Shown piece by piece: positions 10,870-23,864 of a stretch of DNA of 64,000 bases. The DNA comes from Hyalella azteca (Eukaryota > Arthropoda > Malacostraca > Amphipoda > Hyalellidae), in NCBI RefSeq assembly GCF_000764305.2, contig NW_025944539.1, positions 124,001-188,000 on the forward strand, given 5' to 3'. The first letter of the stretch is position 1. Each line of letters starts with the position of its first letter. Both the position numbers and the translations under genes were made by a program. The notes under the pieces are model-generated. The model did not search any database, was not told where the DNA came from, and saw only the letters and a program-made list of their open reading frames with translations.

Positions 10870-13550
10870 TCACTGATACGTTCCTAACTGGGTCAGGATA
10901 AAACAGTCACACGCAATAAATGTATGGCTTTTTTGTACAATGTCCCACTCATTTTCATAAGTGTAAAATTTCAGCGGCATTCAGCGTAACGCGTATTGAC
11001 GCCATCTATTTGTTTGGCATCATTCTAGTGTGAACCACTATTGCCTAGTCATCTATTTCAGGTTTTATTGAAATTAAATTATTTAAGTGCATGACGCGCG
11101 TTATATAGATGCTACAGTAGGTAGTGAAAGGTAGAGAAGGATTAATATGCTGTTTTAAATAATAGCCGCATCTATAAAAGGTAAGACGGGCCAAGGAAAA
11201 TGCGTTCATTTTTGTTTTTTTTTCAAGCTCTACTTAAAACGTACATTTTGAAAATTCTAATAATCTCCCTCCATTATTAGAGCATTATTCTCAGCTTTGC
11301 GAAAAAATATAATCTATAAAAAAATATGCTAAACAATCTGAATTAAGTCTACAGAATTTGAGACCTGGATTTTTCATGGAATAAATAGAACTGTATTTCT
11401 TCTTACTAACTCTCAATGTTCTTAGCGATGTAATGCACTAGACGGATGTGATGTAAAGAAATGATAGATGGAAGATTGCTGAGATTACTGTGCCTATGTC
11501 TATGTTTTAGAGGAGTGTAGAAATATCACATTGAAGGATACATTCTTATGCATCGTGAAAGAAAGTGTAGGAGGAGATGGCCCCATAAAAGCATTTGTCA
11601 TTTTATTGAGAATGCAATTACACGAAGAAAGCATAAGATCTTATGACGCTGGAATGTCTTCGCATTCCCTTACAAGGTTGGAATTGTGGCTCGGAGACCT
11701 CAGGTCTCCTCAGGTCAGTCCTAAGGTCAGATTTTTTTTTCTCAGGTCAGATTTTAGTATTGGTCGGCCATGAAGATCATGGTCATATTTTCAACTCCGC
11801 ATAATAGAAGGCTATTATATAGTCATTAAATTGAAGACATTAATTAGCATTTCCATAGACAACCTAAAAGCCTGAGGCTATTTTCGTGGCATCCAAAGAG
11901 ACCATGATGCATTCAATATAAAATTTTACATCATCCTAAAACAGGAACCAAAGTAAAGGTATTAATTTTGGTTAGTATTCATTCATTTTTACTGAAATAT
12001 TCAGCAATAATATTCTTTCAATCCATCCTCTTACTCCCTCTTGGCCTTCACACGATCTACAAACATATTTCAGTACTCCAAACCATAATTGCTTCAACAA
12101 AGAAACCAGCAGTGCAATCCTCGCCATTACCTCTTTGTTTGGTCATTATACCAATTTAAATCAGGTTTCATTAATAGTAATTTTACATTCTTAGTTTGGA
12201 GACTTCCGTACTTTATTTTTTGCTTACTTTTGAGATTTATTCATTGATGTTTAACATGCTAGCTGGTAAGAACTACTACATGGCACGAAGCAACTGTACA
12301 CTTCCATTTCACCAAAAATGCGAGTAAATACTCGGCGTCTATATGAACAGAACATGCACAATTAAGTGATTTAGAGAATTCTAGTCACAGAGAAGCGTAG
12401 TGTCCCAGCAACCTCTTTTTCAACATAACCCTCCTGCATCACAACCCAACAATCCATCTTCCGTTCGCTACGGTATATTTCACATTTCTAAAACACCCTA
12501 CAGTTCCCTCTATGCTGTATTCATAAAGACATTTATACTTGAGTATTGCTTTTACAGCTTGGGGCGGATATCGCTGGAAACACTATAAATTAAAAGAAAC
12601 AACACAGGAACAAGCTAACTGTGCAATAATGTTGCATTAATGCAGCATTATATCTTTATATTAATTCCTTTCCTTTCCTGTTGTAGCTAAGTAAAGAGGA
12701 ACAGCAGTTGCAGCGCACAGAATAGAACGTGAAGAATATGTTTCACATATTAATTGCCCCTTATTATATTACATAGAATAGCTAGGGTATCAACTTAAAA
12801 AGGTATCACAATTAAAAATAAATATACATATATAGAAATTTTAGGTTAGAAAATCAAGGAAATAAAAAAACGCGTCTACAAATAAAAATCAAACTCTTGG
12901 GACGTCAGAAATCCGGAGTCATAACAGCCTAACCATTACACGTTTGAAGATATTCGAAAGCTTTCGCAGATATTCTAATACCTAACAATTAATGGTACAC
13001 TTCTAAATCAGTACCTATATATCCGTAATCAATGCAACAATTAAAAGCGCTTCTCTGTTGACAATCAACTGCTGAAAAAAAAAATTTAGAATGATCGCTA
13101 TGAACCATCAAATGTTGTGACAGAAAGAAATAATTTTTTTAAATGTATTAACGGAAGTCTAGATAAGATAACCTAAAATGAAAGTCAGGCGCCATCTTTG
13201 TTGCAAATACCGTTCATCTTCGAGCGATATTTCATCTGATTGATATTTGCGCTATAATTCATCCGACCAATAAATATGCAATATTTTATCTGGCATATTT
13301 ATTTCAGCGCGGAGTGAGAGAACAAATGACATTAAAGATTCTCGTCTTTACTCAGCAAGCATTTCCTTTCCCTAGCAATGCGAGTTTAAATCTTTACTTA
13401 CAACAAAGATAATATTCATACTGAATAATGTAACAAGATAGAAATAACGAATAGAAAGCAATATGATCGCGAAAAATCGCCTAATGCCATGGATATAATT
13501 AGCATAGTGCAGAACTGCAGATCAAATTAGAAGTGATATTTACAAGACGT
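10870..13550. other. Endophilin intron 2, no gene recognised
   Basis: AT-rich DNA with short random frames only. A separate small GC-rich block lies at 10,205-10,290, just before the repeat C array. Its frames are short and no splice-bounded exon is convincing. Confidence 0.5.
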
Positions 13551-13556
13551 ACTCAC

Positions 13557-13625
13557 CCTTTCCATCTCGACGAAGTCATCGTCCAGTTTAGTTCCTTCGA
13601 CCCCACCAATCTTCTCGTTCATGAA
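13557..13625 (-). CDS. EndoA: Endophilin A, coding exon 2 (end of H0, start of BAR helix 1)
   Basis: This is a 69-nt exon of 23 codons flanked by CAG on the 5' side and GTGAGT on the 3' side, phase 0 at both ends. It begins F-M-N-E-K-I and contains GGVEGTKLDDDFVEMER, the conserved endophilin segment joining the H0 helix to BAR helix 1. Family members have the same segment with few changes (GGAEGTKLD followed by F-x-E-M-E-R). It joins exon 1 (ending A-N-Q) and exon 3 (starting Q-T-D-V) without gap or frame change. Flanking introns carry no recognised genes. Confidence 0.93.
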
Positions 13626-14475
13626 CTGTGCAAAGGAGAAAATTCCTTAGTCACTTGTAGAAAAAAGTTACTAAATTATAACAGGATAACATTATACAGT
13701 TTCTATTTTTAATCATTATGATTTTTTTTCTTGAGATTTATCAAATAAAATTTTAGTATTTTCAAAATCGAACTAAATTCGCAGGATAACTAAACTAGTT
13801 AAAATGATAGAGAATTAAAGCTATTCTTTCAAATCCCTCAAATGATAATAGCCTTTATTTTGAGTTCGTATTTGCTAGAATGGAATTCTAGCAATTGCAA
13901 TTTAGCCTCAAATTGCAATTACGACGCTCGGCGTAAACCGTGCATTTAAATATTCGAAACAATGAAGCGTAGTTCAACGTATTTTCATGCACGAAGAATG
14001 GTACTTTTTCATAATGAGTTCGAGATCACAACTCGCCAAAATTCTGCAAGTTGCCACAGATAAAGCAATACTTATTGCGCTTTTAATGCAGAGTGTATGA
14101 CAGCCGCAGCAATCGTTTATTACAAGCTCGATCGAGAGACTGGTTTCAAGAGTCAATTAACAGGCTAGTGAATAGATTTAATTTAAAATTGTCAGGCTGA
14201 TAGAATTTTCACGTAAAAAAGTAAACAATAATATGGGCTGAACTTCAGCCATTTTATCAAGTTCTCTCCAAATGAACATTGAGAATAGCAGTAATTTTCA
14301 CCGACATTATATCAGTAAACTCGACAACCCATTAGGTGCAGGAAAGTATTACGTCTTCAACTGGAAGGCCTTTGGTGCATGCCGAACTTGTCGAGCTTAG
14401 CTCCTACAGCTTGAAGAGCGCCATATATAGTTCCTCAATATCAGGTATTGTAATATACTTGAAAGTATGGCCCCT

Positions 14476-14623
14476 GGGGCCATACTTTTAAAACTCGCTA
14501 AGTGAACGTAAGTTCTTATACGCTCTATTTTCTTGTCTGTGATTGGTGGATTTTGTTTGAAAGACCGTCAATGATTGGCTGATGAACTTACGATCTCTTA
14601 ACTTTTTTTGAAAGTATGGGCCC
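14476..14623. mobile_element. MITE, GGCCATACTTTCAAAA family, copy 2
   Basis: A full-length copy in the same orientation as copy 1, preceded directly by the end of a truncated copy (TTGAAAGTATGGCCCC at 14,459-14,474). It lies in endophilin intron 1. Confidence 0.82.
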
Positions 14624-14748
14624 AGACCATCGGACAGAAGCACAGCTAAGGTCAATACAAGAGAGCAGTCGTCATAAGATGAAAGGTCAAAAGCATGTCG
14701 GCATCCGCCTCTTCTCCGTCCTCATCCCTGGCTATCTCCGACCATCCA

Positions 14749-14956
14749 GGGCCTATACTTTCAAAAAAGTTAAGAGATCGTAAGTTCATCAGCCAATCAT
14801 TGACGGCCTTTCAAGCCATACTTTCAAGAAAAGTTAAGAGATCGTAAGTTCATCAGCCAATCATTGACGGCCTTTCAAGCAAAATCCACCAATCATAGAC
14901 AAGAAAATAGAGCGTAAGTACTTACGTTCACTTAGCCAGTTTTGAAAGTATGGCCC
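14749..14956. mobile_element. MITE, GGCCATACTTTCAAAA family, copy 3 (inverted, partly duplicated)
   Basis: An inverted copy whose first about 60 bp are repeated in tandem, so the ATACTTTCAA...GTTAAGAGATCG segment occurs twice before one complete core. Only 125 bp separate it from copy 2, forming an inverted pair able to fold back. Confidence 0.8.
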
Positions 14957-15164
14957 CTGGTGCAGCAGAGGAGTCTTTGCAGTACGACGCATTCAGCGCA
15001 AATTAACCAAAAGTAATGAGAAATAATAACCCATCTTACAGTCAGGAACAATTATTGTATGAGAAATAATAACCCATCTTACAGTCAGGAACAATTATTT
15101 TATTCCTTGTGGCTAGAAGTCAGTGTACGGAGACAAATATATACACTCGGAATAACATCTGGGT

Positions 15165-15405
15165 CATAGCGTAAACCATAGAATAAGGTTTTTTTTCGGG
15201 GTTTTAAAGCCAAACCCATTGTTTGAAAACCATAGCACAAGGGTTTTTCGGGGTTTTAAAGCCAAATCCATGGTTTGAAAACCATAGCACAAGGGTTTTT
15301 TCGGGATTTTAAAGCCAAACCCATAGTTTGTAAACCATAGCATAAGGGTTTTTCGTGGTTTTAAAGCCAAACCCATGGTTTGAAAACCATAGCATAAGGG
15401 TTTAA
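15165..15405. repeat. Tandem repeat of about 60 bp, 4 copies, with AAACCATGG palindromes
   Basis: The unit contains TTTTAAAGCCAAACCCATGG and AAAACCATAGCATAAGGG. The same TTTTAAA(A)CCAAA(A)CCCATGG motif occurs next to the modelled SETD9 start at 46,260-46,300. Confidence 0.88.
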
Positions 15406-15418
15406 TAAGTGAGTCTAT

Positions 15419-15560
15419 TTCTTAACCGCAGCACGAGCAGAGAGCAGACGTTACACGTAATCGCCCTTTTGCCGGGCCAAACTGAATCAGGATGACCCAC
15501 ACAAGGGCTAAAGTGTATCATAATTTAGACAACGACCGGCTCATGTCTCTGAGTGTTCAC
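15419..15560 (+). repeat. Dispersed repeat C, single copy
   Basis: It contains GAGCAGAGAGCAGACGTTAC, CCTTTTGCCGGGCCAAACTG, GTCAGGATGACCCACACAAG and AAAGTGTATCATAATTTAGA in the family order. Confidence 0.6.
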
Positions 15561-16977
15561 TTTGTGATTTGAAGAATCGCGTCGATAATACGGTAACTAT
15601 GGAGACGATTGTACAATGCGGCGATAGTTCGAAGCACGATTTTTCAGTGTAGCCGATCTTGCATCAATAGATTAAGTAGAGCGAAAATTCGGCCAATAAA
15701 TACAGCAATTGCAAGAATAATGCGGATGATGAACACAGGTGGAGCCGAAAATAAAACGTTCTTCATAAGCTCAAGTAAAAATAAAGGATTTATTCTGGTC
15801 TCAGAAAGTTCAAGTTAAGATACAATCGTTCATTTTTCGGTCTATCACCACTTCAAATAGTCATTATAAACTTCATCATCCAACTCTTGCTTGAATAGGA
15901 TATTTACTGTATAAAATAGGCACATAAATTCCAGACGGAACAGGAACGTCAAACTTGGCATTCAATATCCTATGTGGGCCAGACCAATATGAGCCTAGCT
16001 TGAAGATATCGATATCGTGACCTGCAGGTTCAGCTTCGACCACATTTATCGTTCATCACTAACTAATAACTATACTAGAGAATCTATAAGCAAGACTATT
16101 TGTATACAACACTCGAATTCTGACATGGGAGAAGTAGCGATGTTCAGCGTGTAAATGAATCTAAATATATATTGAGGTAGAATGAAAATAATAATTTGTT
16201 AACAATTAAATTATTAATCAAATAAAATTGTGGATCAAAAGAGATGTGAAATATGATCTTTGGTCTGCACTATAATGATTTGATATGACGATTGCACCAC
16301 TACGCACCGGCCACGAAGCTAGTCAACTTCGCCACTTTGCTTTTGTTCACCAAGCAGGATTTATAGTGCATGTTTTGCAGTGCCTATTTTGTTGCAGTGC
16401 AAATTTTTTATGTTGCAGTGCATATTTTGTCCACAGACACAAAGTTGATGGCTAACATTTTCCCGTATACTTGATTTTGAACATTTTTAGAGCAGACATT
16501 TGAAATCAACTACTTTCCCACTATCAAAAACCTTGGCAAACATGAAAAAATTATTAGATACTACAGCACAAAAAAAAATCGGCATTCCGAACGCTAGTCA
16601 AAATTTCAATCTTCACTACATTGCATAGATGGCCGATCAGTCTTGAATTTTCCCTTATTCATAAAACTAATTTAACATAAACAAATATGATCAGCTTCAG
16701 ATGCAACTCAACTGTACAATTATACAATGCAATGATACAAACAACGGAAGGCATGTTTTAAAATGCTTATCCGAGTACACGGTCTTTCTGTAGCTCAAAT
16801 ATGACTGGTTTAGCGTCATCGTTGACTTGACTGCAAACCGTCAGTGGGGCACTCAATAAACATGAGGTCATACAGCCACTCATGGGCTCATTATAATAAT
16901 AATGAGCTGTACGCATTGCTCATTATCATGCTGCATGAACTGCACTCATTACTCATTAACGTGGCGAATGAGCTGCA

Positions 16978-17070
16978 GCTCCGTCCTTCCGTGACTTCAC
17001 GGACGGACGGACGAGAAAATGCGCTCTCTGTCACACACATCAGTGAGTACTGATCTAATTTTTTTATTTA
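16978..17070 (+). mobile_element. 3' part of the (GTCT/GTCC)n dispersed element
   Basis: Only the right half is present: GGACGGACGGACG, then GAGAAAATGCGCTCTCTGTC and GTGAGTACTGAT with a T-rich tail, followed by another AGCGCA start-like motif. Confidence 0.65.
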
Positions 17071-17206
17071 GCGCAGCCAGAATCTTAAGGAACATAGGGT
17101 GGTCTCATCACCAGCTTGCCTTTCGTCCTCACTCGACGATACGATGAAGCTGTCACGGTACAAGCAACATCTTCTTTATTCATCGCTGGATCAAAATACT
17201 AACATA

Positions 17207-17481
17207 CAGTGGGGGGAAATAAATATTCGTACACTTGAAAAATCGTATTTTAATGTATGTAAGTACACAAACTTAACAGGAAAAGTGATTTAAATTATGT
17301 ATAGAGACGCATAGTATTAGCATTGTTTTTTGTTGCATTGAGATTTAATTTCTTTTGATAGTATTTTTGAATACTATGCGTCTCTATACATAATTTAAAT
17401 CACTTTTCCTGTTACGTTTGTGTACTTACATACATTAAAATACGATTTTTCAAGTGTACGAATATTTATTTCCCCCCACTG
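17207..17481. mobile_element. TA-flanked palindromic MITE, 275 bp, long inverted arms
   Basis: Ends are CAGTGGGGGGAAATAAATAT and its complement, each flanked by TA. The arms, about 110 bp each and nearly perfect, run to GCATAGTATT / AATACTATGC around a 45-bp loop. TA duplication and CAGT ends fit a Tc1/mariner-type non-autonomous element. Confidence 0.9.
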
Positions 17482-18437
17482 TATATCTTCGAAAAATTAG
17501 AGTAAAAGATCGAGGAGTTCGTTTCTAGTTCAACAGAGACGTCAATTTCAACAGAAACATCGAACAGATGGTAAGTAAGATATTTATTAAATTTATTATG
17601 AAATAGATCGTAAGATACAGATAATCTGACCATGAGTGAGTTAGAAGCACTTAATAATTATTACTTTTTGGTCAATTGATGAGACTCTACTTGTGAAAAG
17701 TATAGGCGAACGCAATATTTCCACTCCTACTTGCAGTATTTCTATACTACTCGTATTTTCGAAATGGACAAGAGAGAAAAAATGCATCTTTCCAACATGT
17801 AAAAGTCCTCAAAATTACAGAAAATAACAAAAAGCAAGTAGCTAGAACGTGCCAACGATGAGGGCATTGAATTCCGCTCTTATTTCCATCAATCATGCAA
17901 ATGCATGCAAATCATAGAAATTTCCTCAGGCCTCTATAGTTAGATTTCAGAGCCGAAATTCGTAGACGAGTCATGACATTTGTTAATGAAACATATCCTA
18001 AGTAATTCGAACTATAACTTCCATCATGAGAGATAAAGACGGCATTGGAGCTTTCCTGCCAAAGTTTGCACGAAATTTCTTGGATAACTTACGTACATAA
18101 AATGCCAATTAAAAGTCCAATTACTATGAGTCAAGTAGAATTCAATTAATCGAAGAGTTAAAGTTTTTTATTAACTTGAAACAGATAGCAAAACTCGCAT
18201 CTTATTTATTTACAGCCCTTGCCTTATGTTCCCAGCAAATGCACAAGGTCGCTCTACGGATATTTTTTATACTAGGATTGCATAACATGAACAACTGAGT
18301 AAGTTGGGATAACCAAATGCGCCAATTTTTTTTATAATATTGCTAAACTAAAAAATTATTTTTACGCATATTACAAAACTTCAAAATAAACTTTCTTCAG
18401 CAATACAAATTCATACGAACGTTCGATTAAGAAATTT

Positions 18438-18630
18438 ATCACTTTTACAGGCAGTAATGCTCGATTTTATTTCAGTCTGCGATAAACTGAAATGAACATA
18501 TAATTATATAAAAACTTCAGCTTTGCATTTTACTGGATCACTTTTACGGGCAGTAATGCTCGATTTTATTTCAGTCTGCGATAAACTGAAATGAACACAT
18601 AATTATAAAAAAAAACTTCAGCTCTGCGTA
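18438..18630. repeat. Tandem duplication of about 100 bp
   Basis: The segment with GGCAGTAATGCTCGATTTTA and GCGATAAACTGAAATGAACA occurs twice with few changes. Confidence 0.85.
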
Positions 18631-19149
18631 TATAAGCGTCCATATTTGGCACGAAAGTAAGAAAAAATTCCTGTTTGTTGTTTGCATCCAAAGCACCAAA
18701 AACAAATCCTCATCGCAGTATTACTACAAAAAAAAACATATAAGAAATACTTATTTTCCAGCACAGAAATCCCAAGTAAAGTCTTGCAAACGTGGAAATA
18801 ATTTATGAATATTCAGAGAAGTGTTGCAGCAAATACGCACTGCTGCAGCTCCATGGCAGAATTTAATCTACTAGATCTACCAGGAATTTAAAAGTAAAGA
18901 AAATAGTCAAAAAGTTCACCATTTCTTATAAGCGAAAACGTTTCGGAGTCCAGCTCCATCGTCAGTTCAAAACTTAGAACACAAGTACAAACAATTAGTA
19001 GCCTAAAATTCACATTAAAACAATTCACCTAAACTTGAGGACATTAGAACTAAAATCGAAGATAACAGAAATAAAAATGAGATAACATAACATGATAACA
19101 CTAGATCTTAGATACCAGTCAGTGCACTCAGACGAATGAATGGGTAATT

Positions 19150-19330
19150 GAATATAGTTCGTTGTTCACACACATTCTGCAGGTAGCACTAATATTACCC
19201 TTTTTACCAAGCAAAACTGGGTCAGGATGCCCCACACAAGACCGAAAATTGCATCAATTTTAAGACAAATTCTGACGTATATTTCTATGAGTGGACATAA
19301 AGAATCGACTAATATTTACCCCAAAAATAG
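19150..19330 (+). repeat. Dispersed repeat C, single copy
   Basis: It shows the family order of GTAGCACTAATATTACCCTT, AAACTGGGTCAGGATGCCCC, ACACAAGACCGAAAATTGCA and a TCTATGAGTGGACA end. Confidence 0.55.
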
Positions 19331-20584
19331 CAGATGATTACGATTCAGGTCACTTCACGAAGGCTAAGCAAGTGGATGCAAAATAAAATTGATTTAACTA
19401 GAGGTTTGTCAGGTAAATAGTGACAACTTTAAACTTGGTCCAATCGGTTAAGTTAAAAGTTAGATCAAGTTACTTGAAGACCACGTAGTTGGCAGCTTGT
19501 AAAGGACTTATCTCGGCTCAAGCTGGCTGCATATATAAACTTATTGCTTTAAAAAATATATATTTAAAAATATATGCACAAACTAGATAGCTGATCCATG
19601 CAGACTGAAGGTGAAATATATTCTTATCTGGGCACAAAAAAAGTAATTTAATATTATTATAAGCTCTAACATCAATGAATAGGATGGAATGTAAAGGATG
19701 AACTTGCATAATTATCTGAAACCATAAAATTCCGAATAGCCAAGCAAGGCGCTGTGCAAATATTCCGGAGAAATTTTGTTTCAAGCTTGGGAAAATTTTT
19801 TTAAAAAATTAAATAAAAAACATAGAATAATCTATGTATAATATACTTGTTGAATAATAAAGTATTAGAGGACAATTAAACTCAAAACTTTTGATTAAAC
19901 AGCCAAATATATAAAAAAGACAATGGCATCGAAAAATACAAACCGGGAAAATTGGCGAACATCGCTATTGTTTCAATGTGAAAAATTTGTGAACGTACAA
20001 TAGCTCAAAAAAACTGAAACAAGGTTGAAGGTGGAAAAATTATTAAGGAATGAATGCAAAATGAGCTCTCAGACGCTCTTGATTTCGTTTAGAAGCTGGC
20101 GATTCGACGCTTCACTTCCAAGTTAAAATAAGAATCGATGAGTAAACATAATCCTTACTTAATCCTAATCAAAGGCGGTGCCATCAAAAAAGGTAACGTG
20201 TTGGTAATTCTGTCAGCCAATGACTCATGGCCTTTCAGGCTGAGCCTTCAATAAAAAATCTGCCGATACGTGTACTTACAGCGCTGTGGTACTGCTACGT
20301 GTAATGTAATAGTTTTAATAGTAATTCTGGCAGTAATTTAACAGTAAATGAAAAATTAGTTTCCAATAATTCGATTAACTTCTACTATTAAAAATAAAAT
20401 ATAAAAAAAATAGTTTTAACCAGAAAAGTTGGAATCGAACGGCGTAGCTCGCATTAGTTGAGAACAATCGTGAATATTGGATGAAAAGTTTAATTATAGC
20501 ATTGCTTGCAACGTGGTGGTGATGCCGGCGATGGTGACCGGCAAACTGGAGCTCATATTGATCGCCGCGACCAGACGCCTAGCA

Positions 20585-21520
20585 TCGGCTTCCCTCTCTT
20601 ACCCTCGGCCGTACCTCCCCTCTCTTACCCCTCGGCCGTACCTCCCCTCTCTTACCCTCGGCCGTACCTCCCCTCTTACCCCTCGACCGTACCTCCCTCT
20701 CTTACCCTCAGCCGTACCTCCCCTCTCTTAACCCTCGACCGTACCTCCCCTCTCTTACCCTCGACCGTACCTCCCCTCTCTTAACTCGGCCGTACCTCCC
20801 CTCTCTTACCCTCGGCCGTACCTCCCCTCTCTTACTCCTCGGCCGTACCTCCTCTCTCTTACCCCTCGACCGTACCTCCCCTCTCTTACCCCTCGGCCGT
20901 ACCTCCCCTCTCTTACTCCTCGACCGTACCTCCCCTCTTACCCCACGGCCGTACTTCCCCTCTCTTCCCCTCGGCCGTACCTCCCTCTCTTACCCCTCGA
21001 CCGTACCTTCCCTCTCTTACCCTTCGACCGTACCTCCCTCTCTTACCCCTCGACCGTACCTTCCCTCTCTTACCCCTCGACCGTACCTCCCCTCTCTAAC
21101 CCCTCGACCATACCTCCCCTCTCTTACCCTCGGCCGTACCTCCCCTCTCTTACCCTCGGCCGTACCTCCCCTCTCTTACTCCTCGACCGTACCACCCCTC
21201 TTACCCCACGGCCGTACTTCCCCTCTCTTCCCCTCGGCCGTACCTCCAATCTCTTACCCTCGACCGTACCTCCCTTCTCTTACCCCTCGACCGTACCTCC
21301 CCTCTCTTACCCCTCGACCGTACCTCCCCTCTCTTACCCCTCGGCCGTACCTCCCCTCTCTTACCCCTCGGCCGTACCTCCCCTCACTTACCCCTCGACC
21401 GTACCTCCCCTCTCTTACCCCACGGCCGTACCTCAAACTCCCCTCTTACCCCTCGGCCGTAACTACCCTATCTTACCCTTGGTCGTACTTCCCCTCACTT
21501 ACCCCTCGACCGTACCACAC
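20585..21520. repeat. 24-25-bp minisatellite, about 38 copies
   Basis: The plus-strand unit is CTCTTACCCCTCGGCCGTAC then CTCCC. On the endophilin strand each unit has GGGGTAAGAG, a donor-like motif. Copies differ by small indels and by CTCG(A/G)CCG. A GC-rich segment of unknown nature (20,505-20,590) adjoins its left end. Confidence 0.93.
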
Positions 21521-22145
21521 GTTTTACCCTCGTTTCTTGCAACTTCTACCATGCCGCTCAGTCCTCACAATTCAGTCTTTTCCTTATTATATTTGACTAC
21601 ATAATTCATATTCCCTGCCTGCTCACAATATCAACTGATCACAAGTCATATTTTCCGAATGCTATCTTCAAGAAACAACTTGAGGCAGACAATAGCGATA
21701 CCAAGACACGGTGGCCAACGCCTACACAATCAGAGATTCTGGTGCGCTCTATTCTCGTAACACTAGAAATTTTCTGGAGTCAAGCTCAGAGTAACTCCGT
21801 AGAGTTGTTTACGAGTCATTCGAACGTTTGCTATCGCCAGAAAAAACAATAATATCACATTTATATTATTAACGTAAGCTCTATTAATCTAGATTAATTA
21901 TCTACGAATTTATTATTCAAATAATGAACTAAATGTATAACTGATAAATCCTTCGCAATAACGGGATAAGAATGTAATACGATCAACAAGTAGCGTAGAA
22001 TTGCGAAATTCGAGAATCTGCTAGCGGAACTTGACTCAGATTGACCGTAGATTTGTTAAATGGTGCTGTTAAGTTTGTTATATATATATAAATATATCTA
22101 TGGATTGTAGAATTTTTTTTAATGGCATTCATGTTATCATGTTAT

Positions 22146-22195
22146 TGGCCTGATGTGGCGACAGGCCACATCAGGCCTATATACACTACAGCGCC
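22146..22195. repeat. Hairpin, 13-bp perfect stem, SINE tail remnant
   Basis: GGCCTGATGTGGC and GCCACATCAGGCC are separated by a few bases including CGACAG, the same motif found in the SINE tails. It ends in ACAGCGCCGAG, matching the GCGCT end of other tails. Confidence 0.55.
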
Positions 22196-22559
22196 GAGAT
22201 CACTATATATGTTATGTTATGTTTCATTATGACTATCGCACACCTTCAAAAACACGAACAATCTTTTATCAAACACCATCAAGTTTATGATCTCACACCA
22301 TCAAGAGCCGCTACATCAGTTATATCGTACCATCGAATGACCACGCATCATCAAATGGTTACTCCCATCACGCGCCATCTTACGAAACATCAAGCTTGAT
22401 GTCATGTCATGAGATCAAGTATATACTTAGTACGTACAGAGTATCCACGACTATACTTAGATTACATATGACTTTCGGCCGTGCTATCGAAAACAGTTCG
22501 TAGCCCCATCTGTTAATTACAGATGGCTTTTTAAAGGCCAATTCACCAATCATTGTCGG

Positions 22560-22640
22560 TATATCGGCCGCTACGTGTACTTAGGCCGCTACGCGTACGT
22601 AGGCCGCTACGCGCACTTAGGCCGCTACGCGTACTTAGGT
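22560..22640. repeat. 18-bp tandem repeat, 4 copies
   Basis: The unit TAGGCCGCTACGCGTACT repeats with single-base changes. It follows a segment resembling the inner part of the GGCCATACTTTCAAAA MITE. Confidence 0.75.
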
Positions 22641-23689
22641 GAGTTATGACAATACGGTCACAGCACAGGATGCTTCAGGTCTGCCCCCCCCCCCGCGACA
22701 GTGTAATGAAGTGCTTGCGATCACGGCGGCACTGGGGGAGAGGGAGCAGCCTGCCACCTTCTCATGATGGTTCTTACAAGCGCAGCCCGGAAGTTATAGA
22801 ACAAAATTCCTCCAGAGAATTCTAACGAGGAGGTCAAACTTGTTGCACATCCGGGTCGTTTGGATGATAAGCCTCTTGCGTATATCTCATTGCAGGATTT
22901 ATTACAAAACTTTGGGTTATGCGTTACTTCTCTGTAGCCCAAACAATATGGAATTGGTTAATATGTTTTTTATTTTGTTCTGTATAATTAGCAGCAGCAA
23001 GCTGCTATTCGCGTTAAGCTGTTACGACGTTAACCACACAAATCAGTACTTCTGATTAGTTCCATGATATACCCGCTTTGCATTTGTACTTCAGCTGTTC
23101 ATTCGAATTTTTGCCTCATTTTTCAAAAGAATAAAATGTTCGAGTATTAAACAGAGTACCACTTGTTGATGTAACAGTATTCAATTTTTAAACGGTTTAT
23201 TAGATACTTGTTTTCCTTGTTCATCGTCATAAATGTCAGCGTTACGATGTGGAACGGAGTATTGTTCGAGAGCTTTGCAGACATATGGAGAGTTTTGCAT
23301 CAGCTATACATAGCGGTGTCTATAATTAGCCTTATAATATAATTAGCCATATTTCATGTTTCCATTACACATATTATATAGTGTTGTCTCATAATAAATA
23401 TAAATATTACATAGTGTTGTCGCATTGCCTATTTCCTATCGTGTGGTATCATTAGTCGTTTTACTCTACGTATAGTCTCACTGGTTAAAATACTCAGCAT
23501 TCCTCACTAATCCATTTAATTATTAATTAACACGTAAAATGGGAACAGACTATATATTAGGATAAGTACACGTCACTCACTCACAATAGTGAACACTTTC
23601 AGCCCCGTTAACTAAAGTGGATATCATAAACAAACTTCACGACATGAAAAAATTGATCATTTATATATATATATATATAGAGTCCCAAT

Positions 23690-23850
23690 TCTCAGAAAAA
23701 TGAAGGAGCAATATTGTCGTAATAGTGACACGTTCTGCACGTAGCACTGATACGACCTTTTGTCGGGTCAAACTGGGTCAACCCATACAAGGCAAAAAGT
23801 GCATCGCTATTTACTCACTTATTTCTCTGAATGGGTCATGGTAAAGATTT
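23690..23850 (+). repeat. Dispersed repeat C, single copy beside endophilin exon 1
   Basis: It contains AATAGTGACACGTTCTGCAC, GCACTGATACGACCTTTTG, GGGTCAAACTGGGTCAACCC and AAAGTGCATCGCTATTTA. It ends about 15 bp from the exon 1 donor. Confidence 0.65.
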
Positions 23851-23864
23851 ATGTCAGTTCTCAC

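Larger units (their letters stand above)
15570..20470. other. Endophilin intron 1, mostly unannotated
   Basis: Holds the 17,207 MITE, a half copy of the GACA-type element, the 18,438 duplication and a repeat C copy. The rest is AT-rich with no frame worth calling. The intron continues from 20,470 to 23,864 with a GC-rich segment at 20,505-20,590, the 20,585 array and unremarkable DNA. Confidence 0.45.

Noticed and set aside
22721..22942. Minus-strand frame next to a poly-C run at about 22,684.
   Set aside because: Moderately GC-rich but without recognisable protein family or bounded splice sites.
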